From: Tubiluchus corallicola
Lineage: Eukaryota > Priapulida > Priapulimorpha > Priapulimorphida > Tubiluchidae
Length of the DNA: 38,816 bases
Assembly: GCA_030141605.1 (NCBI GenBank)
Contig: JAQGDQ010001479.1
Location: forward strand, 1-38,816
Direction of reading: 5' to 3'
Shown: positions 1 through 10,616 of the stretch, in pieces
Numbering within the stretch: position 1 is the first letter of the stretch
Layout: every line of letters starts with the position of its first letter
Notes under the pieces: model-generated
Seen by the model: the letters and a program-made list of their open reading frames with translations, nothing else
Told to the model about the DNA's origin: nothing
The model's database searches: none
Translations under genes and position numbers: made by a program

Positions 1-428
1 AAAAATTAATTTGCAACTGTTTAAAAAACATGCAAACAAAAACCGGTTTATATAGGCAGAACCTACAATATAGAAAAAATTATGCACTAATTACGTATTT
101 ACAAAGAAGACAAAGTAATGAATAAACAGACATGTAGAAAATAAATAGATACAGTAACAAAGTAACAAATAGCTAAGTGTTTGAAAATAAACTTAATGGA
201 ATTGAACTACTTTGTACATTAAGAGAAGGCTTATTAGTGTACATAGATAAACTTCTTTTATCAATAAGTCCCAGTTATTTGTAGCTTTGGTTACAATGCT
301 GAAATTATTAAAATTAGCTTTGTGGCCAAATATGGTCATTAATGCTACATTGAGGAGAATTTTTAATTTTCTTGGCAGTTCTACACGAGATACCAGAATG
401 TTCACATATTCTTACTTTAAAGTGTCTG
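1..428 (-). mobile_element. Penelope-like element 3' fragment (copy 1)
   Basis: The minus strand encodes a degenerate stretch with the motif GHKANFNNFSIV followed by NNWDLLIKE. It aligns residue by residue with the better copy at 5590-5836. This pattern is typical of the C-terminal GIY-YIG endonuclease module of Penelope-like retroelements, which nicks target DNA for integration. The non-coding 3' part (about 1-190) also matches the second copy, including a stretch around 45-90 that resembles 4555-4600. Homology stops abruptly at the sequence ctttaaag near 421-428, the same point where copy 2 stops. Reading frames are broken, so this is a dead fragment. Family assignment is from recalled motif style; the pairing of the two copies is directly visible. 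Confidence 0.6.
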
Positions 429-940
429 GATGTTTTAAGTTGCTACACCGAAATATGTAAACAGTATCAGACAGTAAGAATGTATGTATTTCAAAATACA
501 CGTGTATATAAACTTGCATATAATAAAATAACTACTTATTTCTAAACTAAAACAACTACTTACTACATACCTGTACTTCCATTCAAGTGAAAAACTGCAG
601 TTAGAACAAAAAACAAACACAAGCAGGAATTCATTTACGCTGATCCAGCTATAATGCAGGTAAGTATGAGTGAAAAGGTCAACTTCCGCGAGACAATTAA
701 GACCTTTCTGTGTCAGAAAGTCATTCTTTTCAAATGTGTGCTGAATTTTGATACAGTGAACAAGTGTCATGTTTCTTGGCCTTCAGGCGCATTCATAAAA
801 CACTCTGTCAATGTAAGGTGTAGTGGCTATAAAACAATGGTCTAAAACACGAGTTATCAAATATGTATAAATTGAGAAGCCTTATCATAATGGAGGAAAA
901 CATTAAAATCTATGCTAGTATTTATTATTTATTATACACG
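429..940. other. AT-rich gap without recognised gene
   Basis: An open frame of 111 codons lies on the minus strand (435-770) but is low-complexity and matches nothing I recognise. No RNA gene or mobile element end was seen. Confidence 0.4.
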
Positions 941-1336
<396 letters not shown>

Positions 1337-1339
<3 letters not shown>

Positions 1340-2536
1340 ATAAATGTAAATAATCACTCCAGAATATCATACCCATCACACCACACGATGCACATACGTC
1401 ACTCCACAATATTTTACCATCACACCACACGATACACATACGTCACTCCACAATATTATACCATCAGACCACACGATACACATACATCACCCCACAATAT
1501 TATACCATCACACCACACGATACACATACATCACTCCACAATATTATACCATCACACCACACGATACACATACATCACTCCACAATATCATACCACCACA
1601 CCACACAATGTAAATAATCACTCCACAATATCATACCATCACACCACACGATGCACATACATCACTTCACAATATCATACCACCACACCACACGATTTAC
1701 CTACATCACTCCACAATATCATACCCATCACACCACATGATGCACATACGTCACTCCACAATATTATACCATCACACCACACGATACACATACGTCACTC
1801 CACAATATTATACCATCACACCACACGATACACATACATCACTCCACAATATCATACCATCACACCACACGATACACATACATCACTCCACAATATCATA
1901 CCACCACACCACACGATGTACATACATCATTTCACAATATCATACCATCACACCACACGATACACATACATCACTCCACAATATCATACCACCACACCAC
2001 ACGATGTACATACATCATTTCACAATATCATGCCCATCACACCACACGATACACATACATCACTTCACAATATCATACCACCACACCACACGATGTACAT
2101 AGGTCACTCCACAATATCATACCCATCACACCACACGATGCACATACGTCACTCCACAATATCATGCCATCACACCACACGATGCACATACATCACTCCA
2201 CAATATCATACCACCACACCACACGCCGTACATACATCACTTCACAATATTATACCATCACACCACACGATACACATACATCACTCCACAATATTATACC
2301 ATCACACCACACGATACACATACATCACTCCACAATATTATACCATCACACCACACGATACACATACATTACTACACAATATTATACCATCACACCACAC
2401 GATACACATACATCACTCCACAATATCATACCACCACACTACACAATGTAAATAATCACTCCACAATATCATACCATCACACCACACGATGCACATACAT
2501 CACTCCACAATATCATACCATCACACCACACACCAC
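1337..2536. repeat. 44-bp minisatellite array (~27 copies)
   Basis: The unit contains cactccacaatatTatacc followed by a cacaccacacgatRcacatac segment. Successive cactcc landmarks at 1444 and 1488 give a 44-bp period. Units differ by a few positions (ATTATA/ATCATA, ATCACA/CCCATCACA/CCACCACA, gatacaca/gatgtaca). A rarer variant with tgtaaataatcactcc occurs near 1345, 1610 and 2449; the first two are six units apart, a hint of higher-order structure. Because 44 is not a multiple of three and the unit lacks stops, several plus-strand frames stay open for hundreds of codons. I treat them as by-products of the repeat. Confidence 0.95.
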
Positions 2537-4548
2537 AGACTATAATTATCGTGACATAACGAAAAATGTACCAAAATTGGGTTAACTTTTTGTTCAAACA
2601 ATTGAAAATTTTACCTTACATGCGTGGCTTTTGCGTGCTGCAATTTCGATTAGAATCCGTAAATTTGGGCATTTCAAATCCGCAATCCGCAACAATTGAC
2701 TGTCAGCAAACCGCAAAATTCGTGCGGATCTCTCATCCGCTACCAGCGATCTCTGTCGTGTTGCAGTCAATGAACATTGGTCAGATTGCAGACAGGTTTT
2801 TCACCGTTAAGCGAAGAAAAAGTTTAACAAATTGACTTGATGAAAAGTGCGTGAAGGAGAAACGGATATAAACGGTTCTGCCTGTCAATTTAGATAGCTA
2901 CAGTGACTGAGCACATTTTCCACGCATCCTTATAAGAAGGCAGGATGATTTTTCATAATACTACCCCATTTTCAAGTACGATAAAAAGTATACATTTTAA
3001 TACCAATAATACTGTAAAAGCATTTCTGATAATTAAATAATAGATTAAAATCTTAATTAATGACGGACTTGTCCAACTAGTGATGACATCATAAACCAGC
3101 ATAATTTTCAACATGAAAATTATTCTGCGAGCATGTTGCACGTGTTTGCGAAAGCGAAAATTGAAGTACAGTGCTACTGTAAGATATTGAGCGTGTTGTA
3201 ATAAAACTAGGCAAATTTTAAGAAAAAAAATAAAAATTTCAAACTTACCGCTCACGCATGAGCTGTCGAACGCGTGTAGTTTGTCACAAACTAACACATC
3301 TGAAGTGAAAGGTACAGCACGTGTTTTTTGTGCAACGCTTTCCGAAATGCAGACACTAGTGCCAGTCTAACTACCGAATGGCGAAATGCATGTAACAGTG
3401 AAGAACTAGTGGCACGAATGTGAAATTGTGTTTGTGTGGTAATAATTCTTTCACGCAAGTCATCTTTGAAAAAATAGTATGTTTCCTTCCAATATTATAA
3501 AGAGTAGATTGTTTTGACCTACAGTTTAAGACTGGGTCCGGTTTTCCTTTAAAATGATAAATTGGTTGATTGGGGTGTCTATATCAAAGACGACCGAGTC
3601 TTTATTATTTCTTCTCTTTGTTTCTACCCAGGTTTAAAACTGCAGATCTCAAAACCTGTAATATCAAATTCTCGTATTGCTCAAATAACAAAATTCTTAG
3701 TGTTAAATTGTTAACTCAGCAATTGTTTAACTCATAACTCAGACAAAAATTGGCAGCTCAACTAAAAAATTAATCAAATCTGTAGTCGTTCATAATTTTA
3801 TGAAAAATGTGCAAAATAAGTTATAAGTTTATTTATTTCCACTCTGCATCTAACAGTTATAATAAAAATACACATAATTTCACTGAAGTAAATATAAATA
3901 CAAATGCAATATAATCCAGAAATTACAAAAGAGATTCTTATGCAGCATATACATGTGCAAATTACATTACAGAGTAATTTTGATGCATACAGTTTGAGCC
4001 TAAAAGCATAGCTTGACAGGCCAAACTGTACGTGGAAATCTTAAAGAAGTGATTAATAATTGAAATAATAATAATATATACATAAAAGTGGGGGGGGGGG
4101 AGTAGTGAATGAAAGATGAAATGCAGCGAGAACTAAGAAAAACTGTGATGTGGGGGGAGTAGTGAATGAAAGATTAAATGCAGCGAGAACTAAGAAAAAC
4201 TGTGATCATGATTATAAAGTGTTCAGTAACCTGTTGAGCATAGTCACGTTTTATTAAGATTACTGTGGAAAAAGAATGCAGGTGATTACCATTATCAAAC
4301 TGTGTTACTCTCAATACTTTTGAAGTTAATAACCAATAAATAACCAATATGATTCAATTTTTGCGATTAAAAAATTTGTATGAAGCAAATGTGCACAGGA
4401 GTTTCATGGCAGTACAATTAATTTTACATTTGTTTAATTGAAAACCTCCATTTTTAATAATAACGTGTTTTTAATTATTTACCTACAAATTAATTATGCC
4501 TATTAAATGTTTTTACAGACTGTGATAGTTTTTCATATTGTATTTTAT
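2537..4548. other. AT-rich intergenic stretch, no convincing gene
   Basis: Two modest open frames (2566-2835 plus, 89 codons; 2953-3297 minus, 114 codons) match no family I know. The minus-strand frame runs into a donor-like G|GTAAGT near 3250, so a small exon is conceivable, but nothing else supports it. Confidence 0.35.
4089..4206. repeat. Tandem duplication of a ~60-bp unit
   Basis: Two adjacent near-identical copies (about 4089-4149 and 4150-4206). Each begins with a G-run and contains agtagtgaatgaaagat and gcagcgagaactaag. They differ mainly in G-run length and one substitution. Confidence 0.9.
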
Positions 4549-4602
4549 AAACATACAGCAGTTTATATTGGCAGAGGCTACGGTATAGAACATTATGCAT
4601 TA

Positions 4603-5348
4603 TAGGTTTTACATGTCAAATATAGACTGACGTTAAGTCGAATGTAGATTTATGTAATTCAAATGTGTCTTGGTAACTCAAATGTAGACTTAGGTAGTTC
4701 AAATGTGTTAACAATGGTTTTCAAGAAATCTTCAGCGTTTTTGGTAAGTCAAATGTAGACACATGTCAAGTCAAATGTGACATTGGTATCTCAAATGTGG
4801 ATAGGTGGTAAAGTTTAAGGATGTTAAATTTAATCTCCTTTAACCTTAATTTAATAATTGCTGTGAAAATAATAACTTTATAGGGCTACTAATAGTTCAC
4901 TAATATTCTGTAAACTTTACATACCATTGGAACTGTTAGAGAAAACAATACATTCTTAAAATAAACACTGTTTCTTGAGAGAAACTAATTCATTAATGCA
5001 GTGCTAATGCATTACTTAAAAAAACTAATTAGTGATTCACTGTTCATTGGGAAGTGGGAACCAATTTATTCTTTTCTACCGACGTTATGGTTTGTCAAAA
5101 AATTCAGTTTGAAGATAAGCAACGCATTTTTCAAAGTTATGACAGAGGTGATGACTATCTTTGGTTTACCTTTTTGTAATTTGCACTGATCAGTTAATTA
5201 CCGATTTATTCAAAGTACCACATCTACATTTGACTTACCTAAGTCACATTTGAGTTACCAAAACACATTCGAAATTTTTATGTCTACATTTGACTTACCT
5301 AAGTCACATTTGAACTTTCTTGTGTCTACATTTGATGTGTAAAATCTA
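4603..5348. mobile_element. TA-flanked MITE, ~746 bp
   Basis: Terminal inverted repeats: left taggttttacatgtcaaat; the right end reads tagattttacacatcaaat on the other strand. TA duplicates sit at 4601-4602 and 5349-5350. Subterminal motifs of the type gtaActcaaatgtag and ttaggtaagtcaaatgt occur several times at the left (4620-4800) and in inverted orientation at the right (5220-5335). The empty site is visible in copy 1 of the host Penelope fragment (tatgcactaattacgtattt, near 81-100). No transposase is encoded, so it is non-autonomous. Tc1/mariner-type mobilisation is inferred from the TA target only. Confidence 0.75.
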
Positions 5349-5350
5349 TA

Positions 5351-5584
5351 ATTATGTATTTAAGAGAAGCCAAAATACAGGTAACGAATAAGCAGACCAG
5401 TAGAAAAGAAATTGATGCAGTAAATTATGCACTAATGGCGTATTTACAAAAAACCAAATAGGTAATGAATAAGCAGACCAGTACAAATGAAGTTGAAACA
5501 GTAAATTATGCATTAATTAAGTATTTACAAAACGCCAAATAGGTAATGACTAAGCAGACCTGAAGAAAAGAAATTCATACAGTA
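5351..5584. repeat. Three tandem ~81-bp units in the Penelope 3' region
   Basis: Units start with aattatg at 5351, 5423 and 5504. Each contains a gtaa(c/t)gaataagcagacc-like core and an agaaaagaaattSatacag-like end. The first is shorter (72 bp). Confidence 0.8.
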
Positions 5585-5836
5585 ACGGATAGCTAAGTGC
5601 TTGAACGAACAGCCTAGTTCATTAAGAGGAGCCTTATTAAGGTTCATAATCAAACTTTCTTTTGCTAACAAGTCCCAGTTATTTGTATCTCTGGTCACAA
5701 TGCTGAAATTATTAAAATCGGCTTTATGACCAGAGACACGAATATGGTCATTAATGCTGTATTGAGGAGAATATTTTAATTTCTTGCCAGTTCTGGACGA
5801 AATACCCAACTGTTCACAAATTCTTACTTTAAAGTA
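5525..5836 (-). pseudogene. GIY-YIG-type endonuclease C-terminus of Penelope-like element
   Basis: Reading the minus strand, a 94-codon open frame begins MGISSRTGKKLKYSP, then SINDHIRVSGHKADFNNFSI, then RDTNNWDLLAKESLIM and a PLNELG tail. In Penelope-like elements this spacing (TGKK, then DH, then ESLxI, then PxLN) marks the distal half of the GIY-YIG module. The frame extends upstream a few codons to the common truncation point at 5836. No RT domain precedes it, so it is a 5'-truncated remnant. The last ~25 codons run into the 81-bp repeats and are probably not native. Confidence 0.55.
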
Positions 5837-6112
5837 AATAAATAAACTGAGTTACAAAAAAATTGAGATTTGTCATATAGTAAGATAAAGGAATGCTTTG
5901 TTTTCAGCTGTGAAATAAAATCTTTATAAGGCTGAAGGAAGTGGCATAAAATAATGTAAGTTAGAACTGCAATGAAGTTTCATACCGTTTAGTTATTCTT
6001 TCCTTTGCTAACAAACACGCTTTCCACTGTATTATGCTGTAAACTTGTTAAACTTTTGAAAATGGAGGTACTCTTTGTACATTTTTGCATTATAATTTGT
6101 TCCATGAAAGAT

Positions 6113-6180
6113 TCATCATCATCATCATCATCATCATCGTCATCATCATCATTATCATCATCATCATCGTCATCTTGCCA
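6113..6180. repeat. (ATC)n microsatellite
   Basis: Near-pure ATC/TCA repeats with a few G or A interruptions. It abuts the broken end of the GPCR fragment at 6183, suggesting a breakpoint at the microsatellite. Confidence 0.95.
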
Positions 6181-6182
6181 TC

Positions 6183-6370
6183 ATGTCAGCAACAGCTAGG
6201 TAACGTATGTACCAGTTCTTGTGTTCTTCCAAGTGCTTGTACTTGATCAAAATTATGTCAACCAGAGGATTAGCTAATTCGATAAGTACTGCTATAGTAT
6301 GATTAATAAACCTGCTAGGTGGTGTGGCACAACCTTTGGAAATCAAATTCTTTCCAGTATCGATTAATAG
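6183..6370 (-). pseudogene. GPCR N-terminal fragment (TM1-TM2), paralogue of the intact receptor
   Basis: On the minus strand this aligns with residues ~22-77 of the intact receptor at 6638-7591. Shared landmarks are AVLIEL, KYKHLEEHKNWYI and LAVADM, including the TM1 Asn and TM2 Asp positions. An open frame runs through TM1 and TM2, but upstream frames contain stops and the gene is cut at the (ATC)n repeat just after TM2. No remaining transmembrane segments follow. It is a truncated tandem paralogue. Confidence 0.85.
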
Positions 6371-6712
6371 CTATTTCTTCCCTAGAAAAAATGTCGTCAC
6401 TACTGTTTCAACACCCAGCCATATTGCTTGAAAACCAAACCATTGCCATGGTAAACGACTCCAACATCACATGAATTTTAATCAGTACTTACAGTAACGT
6501 TGTAATGGGTTTCATTTAGTAGGTAATGGCTGTTTACTAGCTGTTGTTTCACAAAATCTTTAGTGCACTTATGCAAAATCAAAATAAATTGAGCAGGCAA
6601 GATCATTGATAATGTATTTTAATAATATCAGTGCCTACTAATTGCCGGAGTTCCTTCTAAAGAATGCTTTTATTCTGTCCCAGTGAAGCACTTTCTTGAA
6701 TGATTCCCGAAG
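6361..6712. repeat. Duplicated GPCR-downstream segment, copy A
   Basis: This segment matches 8963-9270. It contains the plus-strand GPCR N-terminal fragment, the 3' flank and the last ~25 codons of the minus-strand receptor. Copy A retains about 47 bp (near 6525-6570) that copy B lacks. Confidence 0.9.
6391..6563 (+). pseudogene. GPCR N-terminus plus TM1 fragment, opposite strand (copy A)
   Basis: Starting at the ATG at 6391, the frame reads MSSLLF, then ENQTIAM and VNDSNIT, then a stop. N-glycosylation sequons (NQT, NDS) suit a receptor ectodomain. Downstream, other frames give NVVMGFI and then VGNGCLLAVV, a typical TM1 with its conserved GN pair. The pieces are separated by stops and a frameshift, so this is dead. 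A second copy lies at 8993-9121. The receptor it came from is not the intact one next door, because the N-terminus is unrelated. Confidence 0.6.
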
Positions 6713-7591
6713 CTCTTTATTTTTCCATGAATAAATTATTGGATTCATAAATGAATTGCTGAATATCAGTGCAGTACAAATGCCCAGAATGAATGGAGGT
6801 ATCTTATAAAGCCGATTGTATGCAAAGATTATATTGATAAAGATTTGAGGAAAACAGCACAAAATGAAAGTACCAACAACTAAACTAATCATCTTGGCTG
6901 ATTTCGCGATGTGCTTATACGATCTTGCTGCGTCTGGTTCAATCCGGCGCATGTGTCTTCGTGCAATGCACATGATGTTGGCATTGATAAGTAGCAACAC
7001 AGTTGCAATGATCAGATGATGAATGGAAAACAACAAGAGCACATCTCGGTTAACAAAGTTCTCCCATCTACATTGACCTTCCCAATTATCACGATGATAC
7101 ACAAGAGCACTTACACTAAATGAGTACAACCATGAAGCAATAATAATAAGCTGGACTAACCATCTTCTCATCAGACAGTCATATCTAAGAGGATATTTTA
7201 TAGCGATAAAACGGTCTATTGTGACAGCAAGCAATGTTGTTGTAGAAGCATTTATAAACATTGCAGCAATATAGTATACTAACAAGCATTCAGTTTTTGA
7301 CACCATTCCATACGATTGCCAGATTGCATATGTAAGTACATGTAGAAATACACCAGTTAGCATGTCAGCAACAGCCAAGTTACATATGTACCAGTTTTTG
7401 TGTTCTTCCAAGTGCTTGTACTTCACGAGAGCTACAACAACTAGAAGATTAGACAGTTCAATAAGTACTGCCATAGTGTGAAATATTGTTATGCTTGCTA
7501 ATCTGGGCCAACCATTGGAAATCGAAATCATTTCAGTATCGTTTCTATTCAACTGACACCACAGATCGCAAGAATCTGCTTCAGATTCCAT
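6638..7591 (-). CDS. Rhodopsin-class (class A) G-protein-coupled receptor, intact, intronless
   Basis: This is a 317-residue seven-helix receptor of the plasma membrane that should signal through heterotrimeric G proteins; the ligand is unknown. Visible landmarks: N-glycosylation sequon NDT at 17-19; TM1 ~34-57 with Asn48; TM2 ~67-90 with LAVAD (Asp76); Cys102 before TM3 and Cys174 in loop 2, a likely disulfide; DRF at 126-128 in place of DRY; Trp154 in TM4; TM5 ~184-208 without the usual Pro; CCFP at 245-248 replacing CWxP; NPIIY at 283-287; and a basic helix 8 (KNKELRESFKKVL). The missing TM5 proline recalls the melanocortin/adenosine/cannabinoid-type group, but that placement is tentative. 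The ATG at 7591 is the first Met and the length is normal for a short-tailed receptor. An ATTAAA lies about 15 bp past the stop. Nearby fragments show it belongs to a local, decaying receptor cluster. Confidence 0.93.
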   Translation of the reverse strand: MESEADSCDLWCQLNRNDTEMISISNGWPRLASITIFHTMAVLIELSNLLVVVALVKYKHLEEHKNWYICNLAVADMLTGVFLHVLTYAIWQSYGMVSKTECLLVYYIAAMFINASTTTLLAVTIDRFIAIKYPLRYDCLMRRWLVQLIIIASWLYSFSVSALVYHRDNWEGQCRWENFVNRDVLLLFSIHHLIIATVLLLINANIMCIARRHMRRIEPDAARSYKHIAKSAKMISLVVGTFILCCFPQIFINIIFAYNRLYKIPPFILGICTALIFSNSFMNPIIYSWKNKELRESFKKVLHWDRIKAFFRRNSGN

Positions 7592-8962
7592 AATTACTGA
7601 GAATAGATGTGTAAGATTTTTATTTCCCTATTTCTCTAACACATTCTCTAAACCTTGTTATATGTGCTTTCAGTGATAAACTGCATCAGATATCAACACA
7701 ATCAAGGGTTTCGTTTACAATAACACCTTGTAAATGTGTTATAATCCATTTTCTCATTTCTAGCACTTATGTAATACATTACATTGGCTATAAAGAATGA
7801 GCTTCTTCATAACTGATACTAGAAATAGAAAGATGTGATATTGCAACTCCACTGCTAATTTGAATGAAAACCCCAGGAATATGTTTGTCTAGGCAGGATA
7901 ATGTCACCAACATTGTGTGATAGATTGATAATATTAATAATTGATACAGCTTATTAATTATTAAACTGCACTTGTCAACTCGATACTGATTAAACATATT
8001 TCCAACAAAAGACATTCTCACTTGTCAACTCGATACTGATTAAACATATTTCCAATGAAAGACATTCTCTCGACATTTTGTCCACCGTTAAATACAGTTT
8101 CTTCTCTGGTTTTGGATGAAAAAAGATGTGAATAAGAAAAGGCTTATTTCAAATTCATATATTGCAATGTGTTTTGAATGGCTGATACATTTCATGGCTA
8201 TAAAATGCAATCTAAAGACAATTAGTACTGCATATAAAATATTGATTTTGCACTGCAGCAATTATAAGCTACTAACTTGAGCAAGTGCAAAGACATTCAG
8301 ATAATATCATAATTAGACCTGTGCAATTATAACAAATATTGTAACATATACGTAGACATTATTTTATTTATCTCATCAAATACATGCTAAAACAGTAATT
8401 AATTTCACCGATAAAATAATTCAGAAGCAACATAAGTATAAAGATGTCAGAAAATGTCTCAGGATATAGGAGAAATGGTAGAGAAGGACCAATTAGCCAT
8501 CAAATCAGCTGCCCTTCTCAGATTAGATTAATGAACAATTGTAGCTACAGCCAAAATCAATAGAGCAAATTGAACACATTATAATAGAGCAGTAATTAAA
8601 AAAATAAGACAACAGAACATATAATGAAACTATTTAATTAACTACGTAACAGCAACAACAACATAACATGAATATAAACAAATAAAAAAAATAATGACTA
8701 ATGCTCTATCCCGTTTTCTCAGATTTCCTCTTTCAAGTTTGGTTTTAAAATTTAATTAATTATAGGTTTCTAAACATACCACACCCTACTGTCTAACTCC
8801 ACAATGACAGTTTAAAAACAAATACCATTTATTCAAAGGTCTAAAATCACAGGCTAAAAGTTTACTGGTACTTATTACCAGTCAAAGTGGTAAAATCTCC
8901 TATAATTTGCAATGCTGTATCAGTCAAAATATATTGTAATCACTCATGAGAAATTTCGTTTT
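7592..8962. other. GPCR upstream region, no gene recognised
   Basis: AT-rich and gene-free as far as I can see. It should hold the receptor promoter (reading leftward), but no clear TATA or Inr element could be assigned. Confidence 0.4.
7969..8068. repeat. 50-bp tandem duplication
   Basis: Two adjacent copies of a 50-bp unit starting cacttgtcaactcgatac (7969-8018, 8019-8068), nearly identical, about 380 bp upstream of the receptor ATG. The near-identity implies a recent event. Confidence 0.95.
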
Positions 8963-9270
8963 CGATTACTAGCTATTTCTTCCCTTGAAAAAATGTCGTC
9001 ACTACTGTTCGAACACCAAGCCATATTGCTTGAAAACCAAACCATTGCCATGGCAAACGAGTCCAACATTACATGGAATTTAATCAGTACTTGTAATGTT
9101 GTAATGGGTTTCATTTAGTAGGTAATATGCAAAATCTTAATGAATTGAACAGGCCAAGCATCACTGATAGTGTATTTTAATAATATCAGTGCCTACTAAT
9201 TGCTGGAGTTCCCTCTAAAGAACGCTTTTAATCTGTCCCAGTGAAGCACTTTCTTGAACGATTCCCGAAG
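8963..9270. repeat. Duplicated GPCR-downstream segment, copy B
   Basis: This matches 6361-6712. The part at 9170-9270 corresponds on the minus strand to the 3' flank and final ~25 codons of the receptor (the SFKKVL...RNS region) and then breaks off. So a second receptor locus once stood here, or only its tail was copied. Confidence 0.9.
8993..9121 (+). pseudogene. GPCR N-terminus fragment, opposite strand (copy B)
   Basis: The frame is intact for longer than in copy A. It reads MSSLLFEHQ, then ENQTIAMANESNITWN with three sequons, then NVVMGFI entering TM1, and stops. The distal TM1 present in copy A is deleted here. Together with copy A it shows a receptor N-terminus stranded in opposite orientation to the live gene. 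Confidence 0.6.
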
Positions 9271-10284
9271 TCTGTCACTATACGAGAAATTATTATGTAC
9301 CTACTAATGTCATCATCAATCAAAGTACAGTAATCTACTTTGTATCATATTTACCTTAACGGTCTGCGTGGCTCTTATATTTGCCGCATTTTTGCCATGT
9401 ATGGGTCTCCCCAAACTACATCAATTTATAAACCATAAACGCAATTACGTTTCGTTGTGCGCAGCTGCTATAGGTCAAAAATGAAGTGTACCACAGCAAC
9501 GTGTATTAACTACAACCAACACGTGACATGTGTGCAAAGCAAAGCCATCTGTTGCAACAGTTTGGTAAGTTCAGGCGCTTTATGTGGACTTTACTTAATT
9601 ATGCATTTGTCTGTGCATAGAGTAATTTACTAGCAGGATCTTGCTTGGGAACAAGAAAAAAAGAACTTGGCAAGGTTCAGGTAGCTATTGAAACTGTTAC
9701 TATTACAATAGCATGGTCTGCGAGGCGTTGTCAAGTATACACAAATGCGTTGTCTGGTAGACTTTACCTTTTATTTTTTCACAGTCATCATGAATCGCTG
9801 GTACTGTGAAAAGGCTCATTATGATGTGGATTGAAAAAAAAATAAAAGTTAAAAAAGCAAAAGTTACCAAAACCGTAGCAAAACCGTAGGTAACTGTAGC
9901 TAGCTCTGCTTAATATTTATGCGCCCATTTTAATGTCTTGTTCTTGGTTTTCCTTCAGCTAAACGCAACAACAATGTTGATAAAGGCAATACTAATAATT
10001 TTACGTTTGCTTGGGTCTGAAAACAATTACCATGTTTTGAGATTGAGGCAAAATTTAAGAACCAGTCTAATTTTCCTGCCTTTTTAATCAAACAGATTTC
10101 TAAAGTAACAAACAACCAAAATCCTTTGTTTTCGACGACAGTATCTTCTTACAAATTTACGTTCTGGACAACAGAAAAATGAAATACTCATTACCTGATG
10201 CTCTTCAAAATTCCGCGCGGAAGACACAGGTGGGCAGGCATATGTAACACCATCAACTTTTTAACCAAATGATGCGCTCTCATC
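9271..10284. other. Gene-free stretch
   Basis: No recognised coding, RNA or repeat feature was found. One 61-codon minus-strand frame (9930-10115) is unremarkable. Confidence 0.4.
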
Positions 10285-10458
10285 ATGCTGGAGGGAAACA
10301 TAACCCTCAAGCCAAACCAGATAAAGGCACAGAGAGGACACAATGATGCTCTGAGAAGATTGGATCATGGGGGTTCCATTTTGGAGGCCAAAAGACGTGC
10401 TGGGGCAAAAAAGCAACTTAGCACCCATCATACTCCTCTTAGTGAGCATATTAGGTGC
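10285..10458 (+). pseudogene. Possible Polinton/Maverick-type small structural-gene fragment
   Basis: The frame begins MLEGNITLKPNQIKAQ and continues through HNDALRRLDHGG and EAKRRAG. A frameshifted continuation gives NLAPIILLLVSILGA. A basic helix-rich N-terminal part followed by an Ala/Leu/Ile hydrophobic tail is the style of a small ORF seen in animal Polinton/Maverick elements. I recall this only as a pattern and cannot verify it. The sequence is cut at 10458 by the start of a Gypsy LTR. A 22-24-bp identical stretch recurs at 16640-16663. Confidence 0.3.
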
Positions 10459-10616
10459 AGTAAAGAGAACCTGTTAAATTATGTTAAAAGTAGTAGATTA
10501 TGATAAATAATTATGTTGATAGATGCTGGTATGAAGCCAGTTAAGGAGTGGTGTCACGTGAGTAAGTGATTCAGAAATTGAGGTGCCGGCGCTCCGCGCA
10601 CGATATATAAGGCGTG
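10459..10616 (+). repeat. 5' LTR (U3 part) of Gypsy element A
   Basis: This aligns with the LTRs at 22633 and 24815 from AGTAAAGAGAACC through ggagtggtgtcacgtga to the TATA box (tatataa, 10604-10610). It is cut after GCGTG by the nested element; the rest resumes at 12703. Confidence 0.85.

Larger units (their letters stand above)
4549..5836 (-). mobile_element. Penelope-like element 3' fragment (copy 2), with nested MITE
   Basis: This copy matches copy 1 (1-428) on both sides of an inserted MITE. Coding residues lie at about 5590-5836 on the minus strand and the 3' non-coding part at about 4549-4602 and 5349-5590. The coding end stops at ctttaaag, exactly as in copy 1. It also carries three tandem ~81-bp units where copy 1 has one. 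Confidence 0.6.

Noticed and set aside
1388-2455. 355-codon His/Thr-rich protein
   Set aside because: The 44-bp repeat is open in more than one frame, so openness carries no coding signal.
1337-2536. CRISPR-like array
   Set aside because: Repeats are contiguous without unique spacers, and the context is eukaryotic.
7788-8021. 77-codon minus-strand frame upstream of the receptor
   Set aside because: Overlaps the 50-bp tandem duplication, has no motif, and is not in frame with the receptor.
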